A stretch of 46,190 bases of DNA from Deltaproteobacteria bacterium (GTDB lineage: Bacteria; Myxococcota_A; Polyangia; Haliangiales; SHYZ01): the NCBI GenBank assembly GCA_016210055.1, contig JACQUZ010000135.1, positions 1-46,190 on the forward strand, given 5' to 3'. A model generated the notes under the pieces. That model saw only the letters and a list, made by a program, of their open reading frames with translations, ran no database searches and was not told the DNA's origin. Position numbers and translations under genes: made by a program. How positions within the stretch are numbered: the stretch's first letter is position 1; every line of letters starts with the position of its first letter. Below are positions 8,137-16,583 of the stretch, piece by piece.

Positions 8137-9129
8137 TTATGCCTTTTCTACGGCAGGCGCAAGCTCCACGCCGCGTGGATCCACGCTCGCCGGGACGACT
8201 TCGAGTCCGCGGGCCAAGACACTGCCACGAAAGGATTCCGCACGCTCCGGGTCGGGGAGGATCGCCACGATCAAGTCTCCGCCGCCCGCACCCGTGGGCT
8301 TGGCGGCGCCGCCGAGTTCCCGCGCGAGCTCGGAGATGGCGGTCAGGGACGGCGGCACGAGTGGCGCCGAAGATGCGCTCCCGAGGGAGCGGATCGCTCC
8401 TGCTCCCTCTGAAATAGCTGTAATGACCGCCTCATCCGATCCGGCGAAAAGAGCAGCGGCGAGGGCGCGTGCTTGCGCACCAATTTCGGCGATGAGCTCC
8501 GCGTGCCTTTGTGGCGAGCCATCCTGGAACGCGCGCACCTTTGCCACGAGCGACGGCGTGTCGGCAGGCCTCCCCGTCCACACAAGGACCATCTGCGCGT
8601 CGCGAAGCCATGGGAGCTGCGTCACGGCAAGGGGTGCTCCGTCGGGAGCTCCGGGATCGCGGGCGACGAGGAGCACGCCCCCATGCGTCGCGGCGGCGAC
8701 GTCCGCTCCTGACCCGCGCGATCCCCTGGGCGCTTGGGCCGCGCCATGGGCAGCGTGGGCAATGGCGTGGATGGTCGCCTGGGTTGCACGCCGCGCAGGG
8801 CTGGTCTCGACGGAATCCTTGCTGATCGCCACCGCAACGGCTGCGACCGTGGCTGCGGCGCTGGACCCGAGCCCGAGCTTGCGACCGTCTCGTTCCAGGG
8901 AGCTCGCGTCCACGACGACGCGTGCCGCTGCTCGTGCCTCTACGCTTCCGTCTCCAAATCGCCATGCCACCTGATCGCGCACGGCTTGCAAGAAGGGGGA
9001 CAGAACCGCTTGGGCCTCCTGGATTCGGGCGACGACTCGACGGTCCACCGCCAGAACGACCGCGGGATGCCCATGGAGCACGGCGTATTCCCCGGCCAAG
9101 AGGACCTTGCCGGGCGCGGTCGCGATCAT
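8137..9129 (-). CDS. mvaK2: Phosphomevalonate kinase (GHMP kinase family)
   Basis: Phosphorylates 5-phosphomevalonate to the diphosphate. The 330-aa protein has the N-terminal APGKVLLAGEYAVLHG, the ATP-loop GLGSSAA at 86-92, RGSGADVA near 138-145 and the third GHMP motif PTGAGGGD. GEYAV rather than GEHAV and the GSGADVA segment favour phosphomevalonate kinase over mevalonate kinase; a separate, clearly GEHAVVYG-type kinase is encoded at 14143-15123. ATG 9129 overlaps the mvaD stop in an ATGA, whereas the longer frame has an Arg-rich leader inside mvaD. It sits 11 bp upstream of HMG-CoA reductase. Confidence 0.9.
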   Translation of the reverse strand: MIATAPGKVLLAGEYAVLHGHPAVVLAVDRRVVARIQEAQAVLSPFLQAVRDQVAWRFGDGSVEARAAARVVVDASSLERDGRKLGLGSSAAATVAAVAVAISKDSVETSPARRATQATIHAIAHAAHGAAQAPRGSRGSGADVAAATHGGVLLVARDPGAPDGAPLAVTQLPWLRDAQMVLVWTGRPADTPSLVAKVRAFQDGSPQRHAELIAEIGAQARALAAALFAGSDEAVITAISEGAGAIRSLGSASSAPLVPPSLTAISELARELGGAAKPTGAGGGDLIVAILPDPERAESFRGSVLARGLEVVPASVDPRGVELAPAVEKA

Positions 9130-10112
9130 GGAAGGAGCTCCACGCCGGCGCCCGGGCGGCAGGGGATCACCGACGTGATCCCCGCGACCGAAGACAAGGC
9201 CGCGGTCACGCGCGCTTCGTCTTCCGGTGCGCACAGGACCTTGACGTGGGGTCCGGCGTCGATGGTGACGAACGCCTGGGTCCCGTTCCGACGCAGCGCA
9301 TGCATGGCCAAGATGGCTTCGACGGTTGGACCGCGGAAATAGAGGATCCCCGGCCTGGCCGCGAGCGCGCTGGCGTGCATGGTGAGGGCGCTTTGCTCGG
9401 CGATCTCGCCCAACGCGGTGAGGTCGCGGGCGACGATCGCCTTGCGGGCGGCTTCGAGGTCCTTAGGTACGCTCGAGAGCCATGCCTGGTAGTAGGGCGA
9501 GGTCTCCGCGGTGTGGTCCATGCCCGACCGGGAGGAGACCTGCTTGGGCGCCCCGCCATGCACGATACCGACGACGAGTCGCAGGTCCCACGCGCGTTCA
9601 TCGAGCACTTGCACGGCATGGGCGTCCGATCCGTCGTCCTTCTTGCCGGGGAGCATCTCCACGAGCCCGCCGAAGATCGACCTCGCCGCCGATCCGGAGC
9701 CACGTCGCGCTAGGGCTGAGAGCTCGCGGGTGTCGGGGCCCAACCCATAGGCTCGGCAGGCGGCCACCGCCAGGGCGGCAAATGCCGACGCCGACGACGC
9801 GAGCCCGCTCGCGGTGGGGAAGGAGTTGTCGCTGGTCACCACGGCGGCGTGGGAGATCCCTGCCCGGGCACGTATCAGATCGAGGAACCTCGTGACCCTG
9901 GCCAGAGGCTCGCCTTTCGTGTCCTGTCCGTTCAGGAACAAGCGATCCACCGCCGAGCCGGCGATCTCCACGGTGGTTTTCGTGGACAAGCCGTCGAGCG
10001 TGAGGGACAAGCTGCCCGCCGCAGGGAGGTTCAGGGCGGAGTTCCGTTTCCCCCAGTACTTGACGAGGGCGATATTCGTCCGCGCGATGGAGGTGGCCTT
10101 GCCTGGGTGCAT
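9126..10112 (-). CDS. mvaD: Diphosphomevalonate decarboxylase
   Basis: ATP-dependent decarboxylation of mevalonate diphosphate to isopentenyl-PP. The 328-aa product shows the family hallmarks: VKYWGKR at 17-23, PAAGSLSLTLDGL, the phosphate loop PTASGLASSAS near 98-108, RRGSGSAARS near 135-144 and a late TIDAGPHV containing the catalytic Asp region. ATG 10112 fits known N termini exactly; upstream residues in the open frame are unrelated and lie opposite a small plus-strand gene. It is the first gene of the six-gene operon running to 4628. The 78-bp region upstream, shared with a divergent small gene, contains an AGCACGT inverted repeat that may be a control site. Confidence 0.95.
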   Translation of the reverse strand: MHPGKATSIARTNIALVKYWGKRNSALNLPAAGSLSLTLDGLSTKTTVEIAGSAVDRLFLNGQDTKGEPLARVTRFLDLIRARAGISHAAVVTSDNSFPTASGLASSASAFAALAVAACRAYGLGPDTRELSALARRGSGSAARSIFGGLVEMLPGKKDDGSDAHAVQVLDERAWDLRLVVGIVHGGAPKQVSSRSGMDHTAETSPYYQAWLSSVPKDLEAARKAIVARDLTALGEIAEQSALTMHASALAARPGILYFRGPTVEAILAMHALRRNGTQAFVTIDAGPHVKVLCAPEDEARVTAALSSVAGITSVIPCRPGAGVELLP

Positions 10113-10128
10113 TGAACGATGGTGCTGT

Positions 10129-10167
10129 AGCACGTAAACCTGCCCGATGAGGTAAGATAAACGTGCT
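10129..10167. promoter_or_regulatory. Inverted repeat AGCACGT...ACGTGCT in the mvaD upstream region
   Basis: Perfect 7-bp inverted half-sites at 10129-10135 and 10161-10167, 32 bp centre to centre (about three helical turns), lie between the divergent starts at 10112 and 10191. A TAAGAT sequence that could serve as a -10 element for the plus strand is at 10154-10159, between the arms. An operator for a dimeric regulator is plausible; the arms are short enough that chance is possible. Confidence 0.3.
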
Positions 10168-10190
10168 TGGGTACAGCCTCGGGGGTTGTC

Positions 10191-10523
10191 ATGAGCCAGC
10201 ACTTGGCATCGCCGCGTCGCATTCGGGTCACGCGCGTGCTCTTCGGCGAGCAGAGGGACCTCCCGGACTCCTCGCCGTGCATGCCGCTTCCGCCGGACCT
10301 TGACCTCAAAATCGGTGGCGGCGCGCTCGTGCGCGACAGGTGGCTCGAGTTCATGGGCACGGATGGGGCCGTGCACGTGCAGCCAGCACGCTTTGGCAAG
10401 CTTTCGGATGCAGCTCCAGGCGCCGAGGTGCTTGTGGACGCAGCGCATGACGCGGCGGACCCGGACGAAGCGCGCCTCTTGTGGCACGTGAAGGTGATGG
10501 GACCCGTGCCTACTCCACGGTGA
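10191..10523 (+). CDS. Small unknown protein divergent from mvaD
   Basis: 110 aa from ATG 10191. I do not recognise a family. The N-terminal third is basic (RRIRVTRVLFGEQRD), followed by a segment that looks strand-rich (LDLKIGGGALVRDRWLEFMG) and an Ala/Asp-rich C terminus. There is no signal peptide or membrane segment. A TTG at 10167 would add eight residues. It could be a PilZ-like or other small beta-barrel fold, but no diagnostic motif is visible. The last 14 bp overlap the 3' end of the convergent binding-protein gene. Coding status rests on the open frame, position and plausible composition, so confidence is moderate. Confidence 0.5.
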   Translation: MSQHLASPRRIRVTRVLFGEQRDLPDSSPCMPLPPDLDLKIGGGALVRDRWLEFMGTDGAVHVQPARFGKLSDAAPGAEVLVDAAHDAADPDEARLLWHVKVMGPVPTPR

Positions 10524-11781
10524 CCGTGCGCGTCACCTTGATTTCGCCCGACTCGACGGTCCAGACGCAGACGAAATACGGCGCGAGCCGATCGCCCGTG
10601 GCCACGTCTAGGTTCACGGTCCCCGACGCGCCATGGAAGTGGACTGCACCGGAGTTGAGCGAGACGCGGGTGGCCGCCCATTCGCCCGGAGGCGCGGGAC
10701 TCCCCGATATGAGCTTGCCGATCGCGTTCGTGATGGCTTCTGTGTCGGTGGCGCTGCGTGCCACTTCAATAGCCATGGCGGCCAGGTAGGCCGCGTCGTA
10801 GACGTTTTCGGAGTAGGTGAAGGGCGGCTTGCCGTACTTCTTCTGAAAACGCACGGAGAAATTCTTCAGCTCTTCGCCAGCGGTGGTCGAAGGATCAGGT
10901 CCGCACTGGGTCGTCCCGATCGCCCCGTTTAGCACCTTGGGATTCTTGAGCTTCTGGATCAGGGTAGGATCCTTGTTCCCATCGCACAAGAAGACCTTGT
11001 GCAAAGCGGAGGCAAGCCCGCGGCGTTCCGCGTCGTCGATGAGGGGAACTCCGTCGGCGATAAAGGTGATGAACACGATCCCCACCCCCTCCTGTCCAAG
11101 GAGCTTGTCGCAAGGGTCGAGCACGTGTCCAAAGTCCTGTGCCTCTGGGTCGTAGGGCGCCATGACGACGTTCCCTTCCGGGAGCTTGAGGTTCTCCTTG
11201 GTGCTCTGCGCGAGCCCGCTGCCCCAGGAGTCGTTGCGGAAAACGAGGCAGGCCTTGTCTCGCCCGCTGTCGATGATGGCCTGCGCAAGAACAATCCCCT
11301 GCACGGCATCGGATGCGACGAGCCGGTAGAAGAAACCACCGTCGCTTAGCGACGTGAGCGCAGGCGATGTCGCCGATGGGCTTATGGTGAGCGTTCGGCC
11401 CGTGCGGATCTGGTCCACAATGGCCACGACGCCGCCGGAGAACATGGGCCCGATGATCACTGGGCTCCGGCGGTCGATGAGCTTCTGGTACCCTTGCCGG
11501 GCCCCATCCGGAGTCGTCCCATCGTCCACGATGAAGATCTTGACCGGTCGCCCCTCGAGGACCCCGCCCCCGTCGTTGATTTCCTCCAGGGCGAGGTCAA
11601 AGGCGTTGTTGAACTCGACGCTGAGGCTCGCCAAGTCGCCGGTGAGCGACGTGAGCACGCCGATTTCGACCGGCTCCTTTTCGACATGGGGCGCGCCCTC
11701 GCAGCCTGCGGTGATGAGGATCCCGGTCATCACGACCGCGCGCCATGCGTAATGCTCCCTCCCGACCCCACGTGTTGCCAT
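10510..11781 (-). CDS. Branched-chain amino acid-type ABC substrate-binding lipoprotein (periplasmic binding type I), orphan
   Basis: 423-aa extracytoplasmic binding protein of the LivJ/LivK class. A basic N terminus, hydrophobic stretch and lipobox ITAGC (Cys27) mark a lipoprotein. The mature part opens with VEIGVLTSLTGDLASL, then INDGGGVLEGRPVKIFIVDDG and VIIGPMFSGGV, the usual fold-I pattern, and continues with SENVYDAAYLAAMAIE. ATG 11781 has a good ribosome binding site (AGGAGA on the minus strand, 11788-11793, 7 nt spacing). No permease or ATPase gene is adjacent. Convergent overlap of 14 bp with the small gene at 10191. Ligand unknown. Confidence 0.9.
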   Translation of the reverse strand: MATRGVGREHYAWRAVVMTGILITAGCEGAPHVEKEPVEIGVLTSLTGDLASLSVEFNNAFDLALEEINDGGGVLEGRPVKIFIVDDGTTPDGARQGYQKLIDRRSPVIIGPMFSGGVVAIVDQIRTGRTLTISPSATSPALTSLSDGGFFYRLVASDAVQGIVLAQAIIDSGRDKACLVFRNDSWGSGLAQSTKENLKLPEGNVVMAPYDPEAQDFGHVLDPCDKLLGQEGVGIVFITFIADGVPLIDDAERRGLASALHKVFLCDGNKDPTLIQKLKNPKVLNGAIGTTQCGPDPSTTAGEELKNFSVRFQKKYGKPPFTYSENVYDAAYLAAMAIEVARSATDTEAITNAIGKLISGSPAPPGEWAATRVSLNSGAVHFHGASGTVNLDVATGDRLAPYFVCVWTVESGEIKVTRTVTVE

Positions 11782-11972
11782 GACAGGTCTCCTCTGGCCG
11801 AGATCATTTTAGATCAAGGTCAGGGGTTACGGGACGGGTACCTTTCGACCCGAGGAGGGCACGGGACGCAGGCCTGGGTGGCAGGGTGTGCTCCATCACG
11901 CCTACTCCCCCTCGGGCGGCGGTACAATTCAAGTGGCTTGCTCTTGGCCCAAGAAGTAGAGGAGGTTAGTCA
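11782..11972. promoter_or_regulatory. 191-bp divergent promoter region
   Basis: Separates the divergent binding lipoprotein (-) and propeller lipoprotein (+). TACAAT at 11923-11928 is a plausible -10 element for the plus-strand gene, giving a leader of about 38 nt; no convincing -35 is visible. AGAGGAGG at 11958-11965 is a strong ribosome binding site for ATG 11973. An A/T-rich patch near 11807-11816 may belong to the minus-strand promoter. Confidence 0.35.
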
Positions 11973-14150
11973 ATGCTCCGAGCCAACCTTTTCACGCTGC
12001 TCTTGGTTTTCACGGGATGTGTTGGTTCACGGCCGGACCAGGGCGGTCCTGATGCTCGACCCGACGGCCACGTTGCTCCTAGGGATGGTGATGCGGATAG
12101 CGGCGGCGACGGCGACGTTGCGACCCCGGACGGCAGCATGGCTGACGGCGAAGTGGCGGTTCCAGACGCCGGAATGGACGCGGTGCCGACCCCGGACGGT
12201 GGCACCGACAACGAAGCAGACGGTGGAACGTCGGTGGGATTTATGGCCTGCGGCTCTGCGGGCAGCACCGATCCCAACGTGTTCCTCGAGCTCGGGCACG
12301 GCTTCAAGGTGGACAAGTTGAGCCGGGAAGGGGACCGACTCTTGAGCAGGGACAACGCTGGGGACTCGGCCGGGCATTGGGTTCTTTGGGATACCTCGAC
12401 GGGAAGCCAGCTCGCCAATGGGTCGGTGAGCATGACGAGTCGGGCGGTCGCACTGATGGCTAAGGGTACGATGGTCATCCAGTCCTCGTCTGGCTACGAG
12501 CTGAGGTCGGCTCGGAACGGCCAAATCCTTGCGACCATACCCGCCGCTTCCACTACTTTTGGCGGCTTGGCAGCGGATGGCAGCTACCTGTGGGTGGCTT
12601 CCACCACAGGGATCAGCGCTTGGTCGCTTTCGGGAGAACTCATCATGAGCCGAAGCGGCGATTACCGCTACGCGAACGTCTTCGCGGCGGACAAGGAACT
12701 TCGCGTGGCCAAGAGCCCATCCGGTTCCGCCGTGATTGAGCGAATCCAGATCCCAGGGGGCGAAACCTCCGTATCACCCACCTTCAGCGGCGATTTCAAG
12801 TCCTGGTTCGCGGATGGCGAGCGCTTCCTCGCCACCATCTCCGATAACGTGGTCGTCTATTCCAAAACGGCCACTCGAGATGCCCTTGTCGCGAGTGAAG
12901 CGACGCTCGTAGGGGGCTACGGAGACCACTTCTGGATTTGGATGGATCTGAAGCGGAAACTGAGCATCTACAAGGTTGGGGAGGCGACTCCAGTCGTCAC
13001 CCGCTCTGGATGGGAGGTTTTCCCAGCCGGTTCCATGATTCTGAACCGGAGCGCAATCGGCAATGAGGGCATATCCAAAATCGAGACGTTCAGGCTCGAC
13101 CCCGCGGGTGTTGTCGAGAGCGGCGCTTTTGAGATGCCGATGTGGGGATCAGTTACGTCCTTTGGAAGCGACCAAAACGGGAACTGGTCGATTGGGAACG
13201 AGTACGGGGCGATGGTGGAAAAGACCGTCGGCGCCGAGATGCGGACTTTGGGCTGTGGAGCAGTTCTAGGCGTGGCAGGTTCCGAGTCCGGCGTTGCCGC
13301 GGTGGCGACCGCAAGCGGACAGATCATGCACATAGCCACGGATGCGACGGGTCCCAGGATTCGAGGCACCATCCCGCTCACGAGCAGTCGCCTAGAGCTT
13401 TCGCGCGATGGAGCGATGTTGGCCGTGGGTCGCACGGTCTACAGCAAGAACTGGGACGACCGGTCGGTCAGGGTTTTTTCACTCGCCACCTTGGCAGAAA
13501 CCTACTCCTTTAGCAGTACCCCCTATACGTTCGTCGACTTCGACCTCGCCCGAGGAGGAAGCCGCATCGCTCACCTTGAGTACATGAGCAACTCCAGCCC
13601 GCGGATCTACATGCGCAAGGTCACTGCCGTCGACGGTGCTGACGTCGTTTTTTCGGACCAAAACTACGTTGCGGAAAAGTTCCGCCTCTCTCCCGACGGC
13701 ACGCGTGCTGCCGTCCCGGACAAGTCCCGGGTACCGAGGGTGGCCAGCCGGATCTTCATCAACGGGGTCTTGAGCAACGTGGTCTTCGGATATCCCGAAG
13801 GCTGGATTGACGATAACCGGCTGCTGGTGACGGAGTACACCGGGGGCACCATCGATGATGAACTTGTGCACGCCAACGCGAAGCTATACGACGCCCAGGG
13901 AACGTTACTCGCGTCGCCAGCGCTGCCCGAGTTGCTTTCCGGCTTCAGCTTCATTGCACCGAACGCGATATATACCTATCAATCGAACGAGATCTACGAC
14001 CTTCAAACCGGCTCGAGCCTTTGGGTAAGCGACAATCCAGGCCGGGATAGTCCATGGCAGGGGCGTGTGACGTCGGGCGCGATTGCCGGAGACCATGCGG
14101 TCTATTCAATTGGCCATCGCCTCTACGTCGAGCGATACAAGCTTAATTGA
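11973..14150 (+). CDS. Large unknown lipoprotein with Asp/Gly-rich linker and beta-propeller-like repeats
   Basis: 725 aa. Residues 1-16 form a signal peptide ending FTGC, so Cys16 is the likely lipid anchor (Phe at -3 is less common). Residues about 20-90 are a low-complexity linker rich in Asp, Gly, Ala and Pro (repeated PDG/DAG steps), a style common in Myxococcota surface lipoproteins. The rest has repeated strand-turn units such as LELSRDGAMLAVG, VRVFSLATLAETYSF and FRLSPDGTRAAVPD, which resemble WD40/PD40 propeller blades. No enzyme motif is seen. The gene reads as visibly less GC-rich at third positions than its neighbours. Its last 8 bp overlap the 3' end of the convergent mevalonate kinase gene. 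Function unknown. Confidence 0.85.
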   Translation: MLRANLFTLLLVFTGCVGSRPDQGGPDARPDGHVAPRDGDADSGGDGDVATPDGSMADGEVAVPDAGMDAVPTPDGGTDNEADGGTSVGFMACGSAGSTDPNVFLELGHGFKVDKLSREGDRLLSRDNAGDSAGHWVLWDTSTGSQLANGSVSMTSRAVALMAKGTMVIQSSSGYELRSARNGQILATIPAASTTFGGLAADGSYLWVASTTGISAWSLSGELIMSRSGDYRYANVFAADKELRVAKSPSGSAVIERIQIPGGETSVSPTFSGDFKSWFADGERFLATISDNVVVYSKTATRDALVASEATLVGGYGDHFWIWMDLKRKLSIYKVGEATPVVTRSGWEVFPAGSMILNRSAIGNEGISKIETFRLDPAGVVESGAFEMPMWGSVTSFGSDQNGNWSIGNEYGAMVEKTVGAEMRTLGCGAVLGVAGSESGVAAVATASGQIMHIATDATGPRIRGTIPLTSSRLELSRDGAMLAVGRTVYSKNWDDRSVRVFSLATLAETYSFSSTPYTFVDFDLARGGSRIAHLEYMSNSSPRIYMRKVTAVDGADVVFSDQNYVAEKFRLSPDGTRAAVPDKSRVPRVASRIFINGVLSNVVFGYPEGWIDDNRLLVTEYTGGTIDDELVHANAKLYDAQGTLLASPALPELLSGFSFIAPNAIYTYQSNEIYDLQTGSSLWVSDNPGRDSPWQGRVTSGAIAGDHAVYSIGHRLYVERYKLN

Positions 14151-15123
14151 GAGAGCCATCCCCGCGCTCCTTGCATGCTTTCCCCAAAGCTTCCATTCCA
14201 CCCACTCGCACCACCCACGCCGCAATTCCCGCTTCCCGCCAGGCCTCGGCAACCTGGTCTTCGGCGCCGATCGCCACCACCGCACCCCCGCCGCCGGCGC
14301 CCGTGAGCTTTGCTCCGGCGGCACCTGCCTTGCGGGCCAGCGCGCAAGTCTCTTCGAGGCGGGGAGACGATAGGCCAAGGGACGCGAGGAGCTCCTGGGC
14401 TTCGTTGAATAGCGGGCCCAGGTCGAGCGATCGCCCACCTTCGACGAGAGCCGCCCCTCGCTCGGCGAGCAGGCCGAGCTCGGTGAGGACGGCGTCCGCC
14501 ATCGCTTGATCCTCTCGCCGCCTGCGCGCCACGTCGGCGACACGGGCGGCGGTGTCCCTTGGAACGCCCGAGAGACCAATGGCCACCTGGAACGGCGCGG
14601 CGGCGATGGGCTCGAGGCCGACGCCGCGGCGAAAGACGCCGATGCCGCCCCGCGTCGCCAGGGCCACGTCGACACCAGAAGGGTTGCCGTGGAACACCCG
14701 CTCGCCCTGCATGGCCGCGCGCTCGATTTCTTCGTCCGAAGGAGCGCGTCCGTGCAAGGACGCGAGGGCCCGGGCAACGGCCACCGATAGGGCTGACGAG
14801 GAGCCGAGGCCCGCCCGCGCGGGAAGGGTGGCTTCGGCGCGCACGTGGTGCGGGAGAGGAATGCCCAGAAGCTCCTCGGCAATCATGCGCATGGCTCGCG
14901 CTGGGCCTTCGTCATGGTCTTCACTGCTTCCCCGCGGTTCCGTGCAAAGCCCCCACTCGGGGACCTCGAGACGCCACTCGCGTGCAGGCGTGACGTGCGC
15001 CGTCACGTCGAGCCCAATCGCCGCCGCGAGCGCCTTGTGCCCGTACACGACCGCGTGCTCGCCAAGAAGGATGACTTTCCCGAGGCCGCGACCGATTCCG
15101 CGACCGGGACCAGCCGTTATCAC
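14143..15123 (-). CDS. mvk: Mevalonate kinase (GHMP kinase family)
   Basis: Phosphorylates mevalonate to 5-phosphomevalonate. The 326-aa protein has GKVILLGEHAVVYGH (GEHAVVYGH at 21-29), ARAGLGSSSALSVA as the ATP loop, NPSGVD and the C-terminal KLTGAGGGGAVV, the classic mevalonate kinase set. The start is a GTG at 15123 that overlaps the isomerase stop in a GTGA; the upstream ATG 15216 would lie inside the isomerase gene. It is the last gene of the eight-gene operon that begins with the TRAP transporter. This enzyme is therefore encoded apart from the other mevalonate kinases and reductase, about 4 kb away. The 3' end overlaps the convergent lipoprotein gene by 8 bp. Confidence 0.94.
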   Translation of the reverse strand: MITAGPGRGIGRGLGKVILLGEHAVVYGHKALAAAIGLDVTAHVTPAREWRLEVPEWGLCTEPRGSSEDHDEGPARAMRMIAEELLGIPLPHHVRAEATLPARAGLGSSSALSVAVARALASLHGRAPSDEEIERAAMQGERVFHGNPSGVDVALATRGGIGVFRRGVGLEPIAAAPFQVAIGLSGVPRDTAARVADVARRRREDQAMADAVLTELGLLAERGAALVEGGRSLDLGPLFNEAQELLASLGLSSPRLEETCALARKAGAAGAKLTGAGGGGAVVAIGAEDQVAEAWREAGIAAWVVRVGGMEALGKACKERGDGSLN

Positions 15124-16199
15124 CGTGACCCGCCCACGCCCAGGTCGAAAAGCCATTGCCTGAGCTCGCCGGTGACCACGCGCGGCGCATGGGCGAGATC
15201 GCGGGAGCTCCTGCATGCTGTGAGCAATGTGACGGCTCGCACCGACGCGACCACCCCCTCGAGGAACTGAACGACCCCAACGTATCCGCCCTTGCGATGG
15301 GCCCGCAGCACCGGGGCTGCAAGCCCCCCCGCCTTGGCGCCAAGGGCCAAGGCGCGCGCCACGTCGTGGCCGCTCCGCAGGCCACCCGTGGCGATGATCT
15401 CTAGCCCTTCAGCGGCGCACAGCGCCACGGACACGGCGGTCGGCACGCCCCAGTCCCAAAGCTCTTCGCCGAGGGTCCGGCCCGGCGACTCTGCGGCTGC
15501 GCGACGGGCCTCGATCCCCACCCAAGAGGTCCCCCCGGCGCCGCTCACGTCGACGGTGCGAATCCCCACCTCCTTGAGCGCCCGCGCAGCCTCCCGCGAG
15601 AGCCCGCACCCGGTCTCCTTGGCGATGACAGGCACGTCCAGCCCATCGACAAGCCTGCGCAGGACCTCGAGCCCGCCGCGGAAATCCCGGTCCCCTTCGT
15701 CCTGCACGAGCTCCATGGCGGGGTTCAAGTGGACACAAAGGGCGTTGGCGTCCACGGCGTGGACGAGCTCGCGCACTCGCTCGACCCCCAGCTCACGCGC
15801 CGTGACCACACCGATGTTACCGAGGAGAAACACCGAAGGAGCGGCGTCTCGGACTTGGAATGTAGGGGTCAGCTCGGGGTGGAGGGCCATGGCGCGCTGC
15901 GACCCAAGACCGAAGGCGAGTCCCAGCTTCTCCGCGGCGCGCGCCAGGTCCCGGTTCAGGTCTCGCGCCGGGGCGGTTCCGCCGGTCATTCCGGAGACCA
16001 CCACCGGGGCCAAAATGCGGCGTCCGGCGATGGTGGTGGCGAGATCGATCTCGTCGGCCGAGAGCTCGGGGAGCGCTTGGTGCACGAGGCGCACGTCCTC
16101 GAGGAGCGTGGACACGCCGCGAAAATCGACTTCTCCCGACGCGGCGAGCGCGAGGTGATCGGCCTTGCGCCGTGAGATATTCGGTTCGTCCCCGGACAC
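15120..16199 (-). CDS. fni: Type 2 isopentenyl-diphosphate delta-isomerase (FMN-dependent)
   Basis: Interconverts isopentenyl-PP and dimethylallyl-PP, using reduced FMN. The 359-aa TIM-barrel protein opens with ISRRKADHLALA and has VVVSGMTGGT, LGLAFGLGSQRAM, VIAKETGCGLS, DVSGAGGTSWVGIE and the FMN phosphate-binding ATGGLRSGHDVARALALGA, all characteristic of Idi-2/Fni and distinct from type 1 (Nudix) isomerases. The start appears to be a GTG at 16199; no in-frame ATG precedes the conserved N terminus and the ribosome binding site is weak. It lies 51 bp downstream of the 99-aa unknown and overlaps mvk by 4 bp. Confidence 0.96.
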   Translation of the reverse strand: MSGDEPNISRRKADHLALAASGEVDFRGVSTLLEDVRLVHQALPELSADEIDLATTIAGRRILAPVVVSGMTGGTAPARDLNRDLARAAEKLGLAFGLGSQRAMALHPELTPTFQVRDAAPSVFLLGNIGVVTARELGVERVRELVHAVDANALCVHLNPAMELVQDEGDRDFRGGLEVLRRLVDGLDVPVIAKETGCGLSREAARALKEVGIRTVDVSGAGGTSWVGIEARRAAAESPGRTLGEELWDWGVPTAVSVALCAAEGLEIIATGGLRSGHDVARALALGAKAGGLAAPVLRAHRKGGYVGVVQFLEGVVASVRAVTLLTACRSSRDLAHAPRVVTGELRQWLFDLGVGGSR

Positions 16200-16250
16200 G
16201 TGGTGTTCTTACTTTGAACCCGCCGGGGCGTCAATTCGCCGTGACGCCAT

Positions 16251-16550
16251 TCACTGCGACCACTCGGGTTTCTTGGGAAGCTGGTCGAGCATCTTGCGCA
16301 GCTGCTCGACCGTGGTGGCCGCGTCGCCCAGGGGGCCGATGATCGAATGGGTTTCGTCGCACGAGTAGCACCGGTGCAAGGCCCAGCCCACGGCGAGAAG
16401 GTGCTTGAGCGCCGCGTCCAGGTGATCGCGCACCGCGGTGGGTCCCTTGTCGGAGACCTCGGCGTCAATGGACTCTAGATAGTTCTCCCAAAGGCTGCGC
16501 GTCTCGGCGTCGAGCTGGGAAAGGAGCACCTCTAGGTCGGTTTTCGGCAC
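16251..16550 (-). CDS. Small unknown protein within the isoprenoid/TRAP operon
   Basis: 99-aa acidic, largely helical-looking protein with no signal peptide. I do not recognise it. Leu/Glu/Asp-rich heptad-like stretches at both ends flank a central HRCYSCDETH segment with two cysteines, possibly metal-binding but too small to call. It lies between the prenyltransferase (33 bp) and the isomerase (51 bp), same strand, so it is probably cotranscribed. The start ATG 16550 follows an AAGG/CAGG-type upstream sequence. Function unknown. Confidence 0.75.
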   Translation of the reverse strand: MPKTDLEVLLSQLDAETRSLWENYLESIDAEVSDKGPTAVRDHLDAALKHLLAVGWALHRCYSCDETHSIIGPLGDAATTVEQLRKMLDQLPKKPEWSQ

Positions 16551-16583
16551 ATCCTGAGTATACCTTGCCTTCTCGGATTGAGC

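Noticed and set aside
7100..8974. 624-codon open frame on the plus strand opposite mvaA and mvaK2
   Set aside because: No family resemblance; both opposite genes have intact catalytic motifs.
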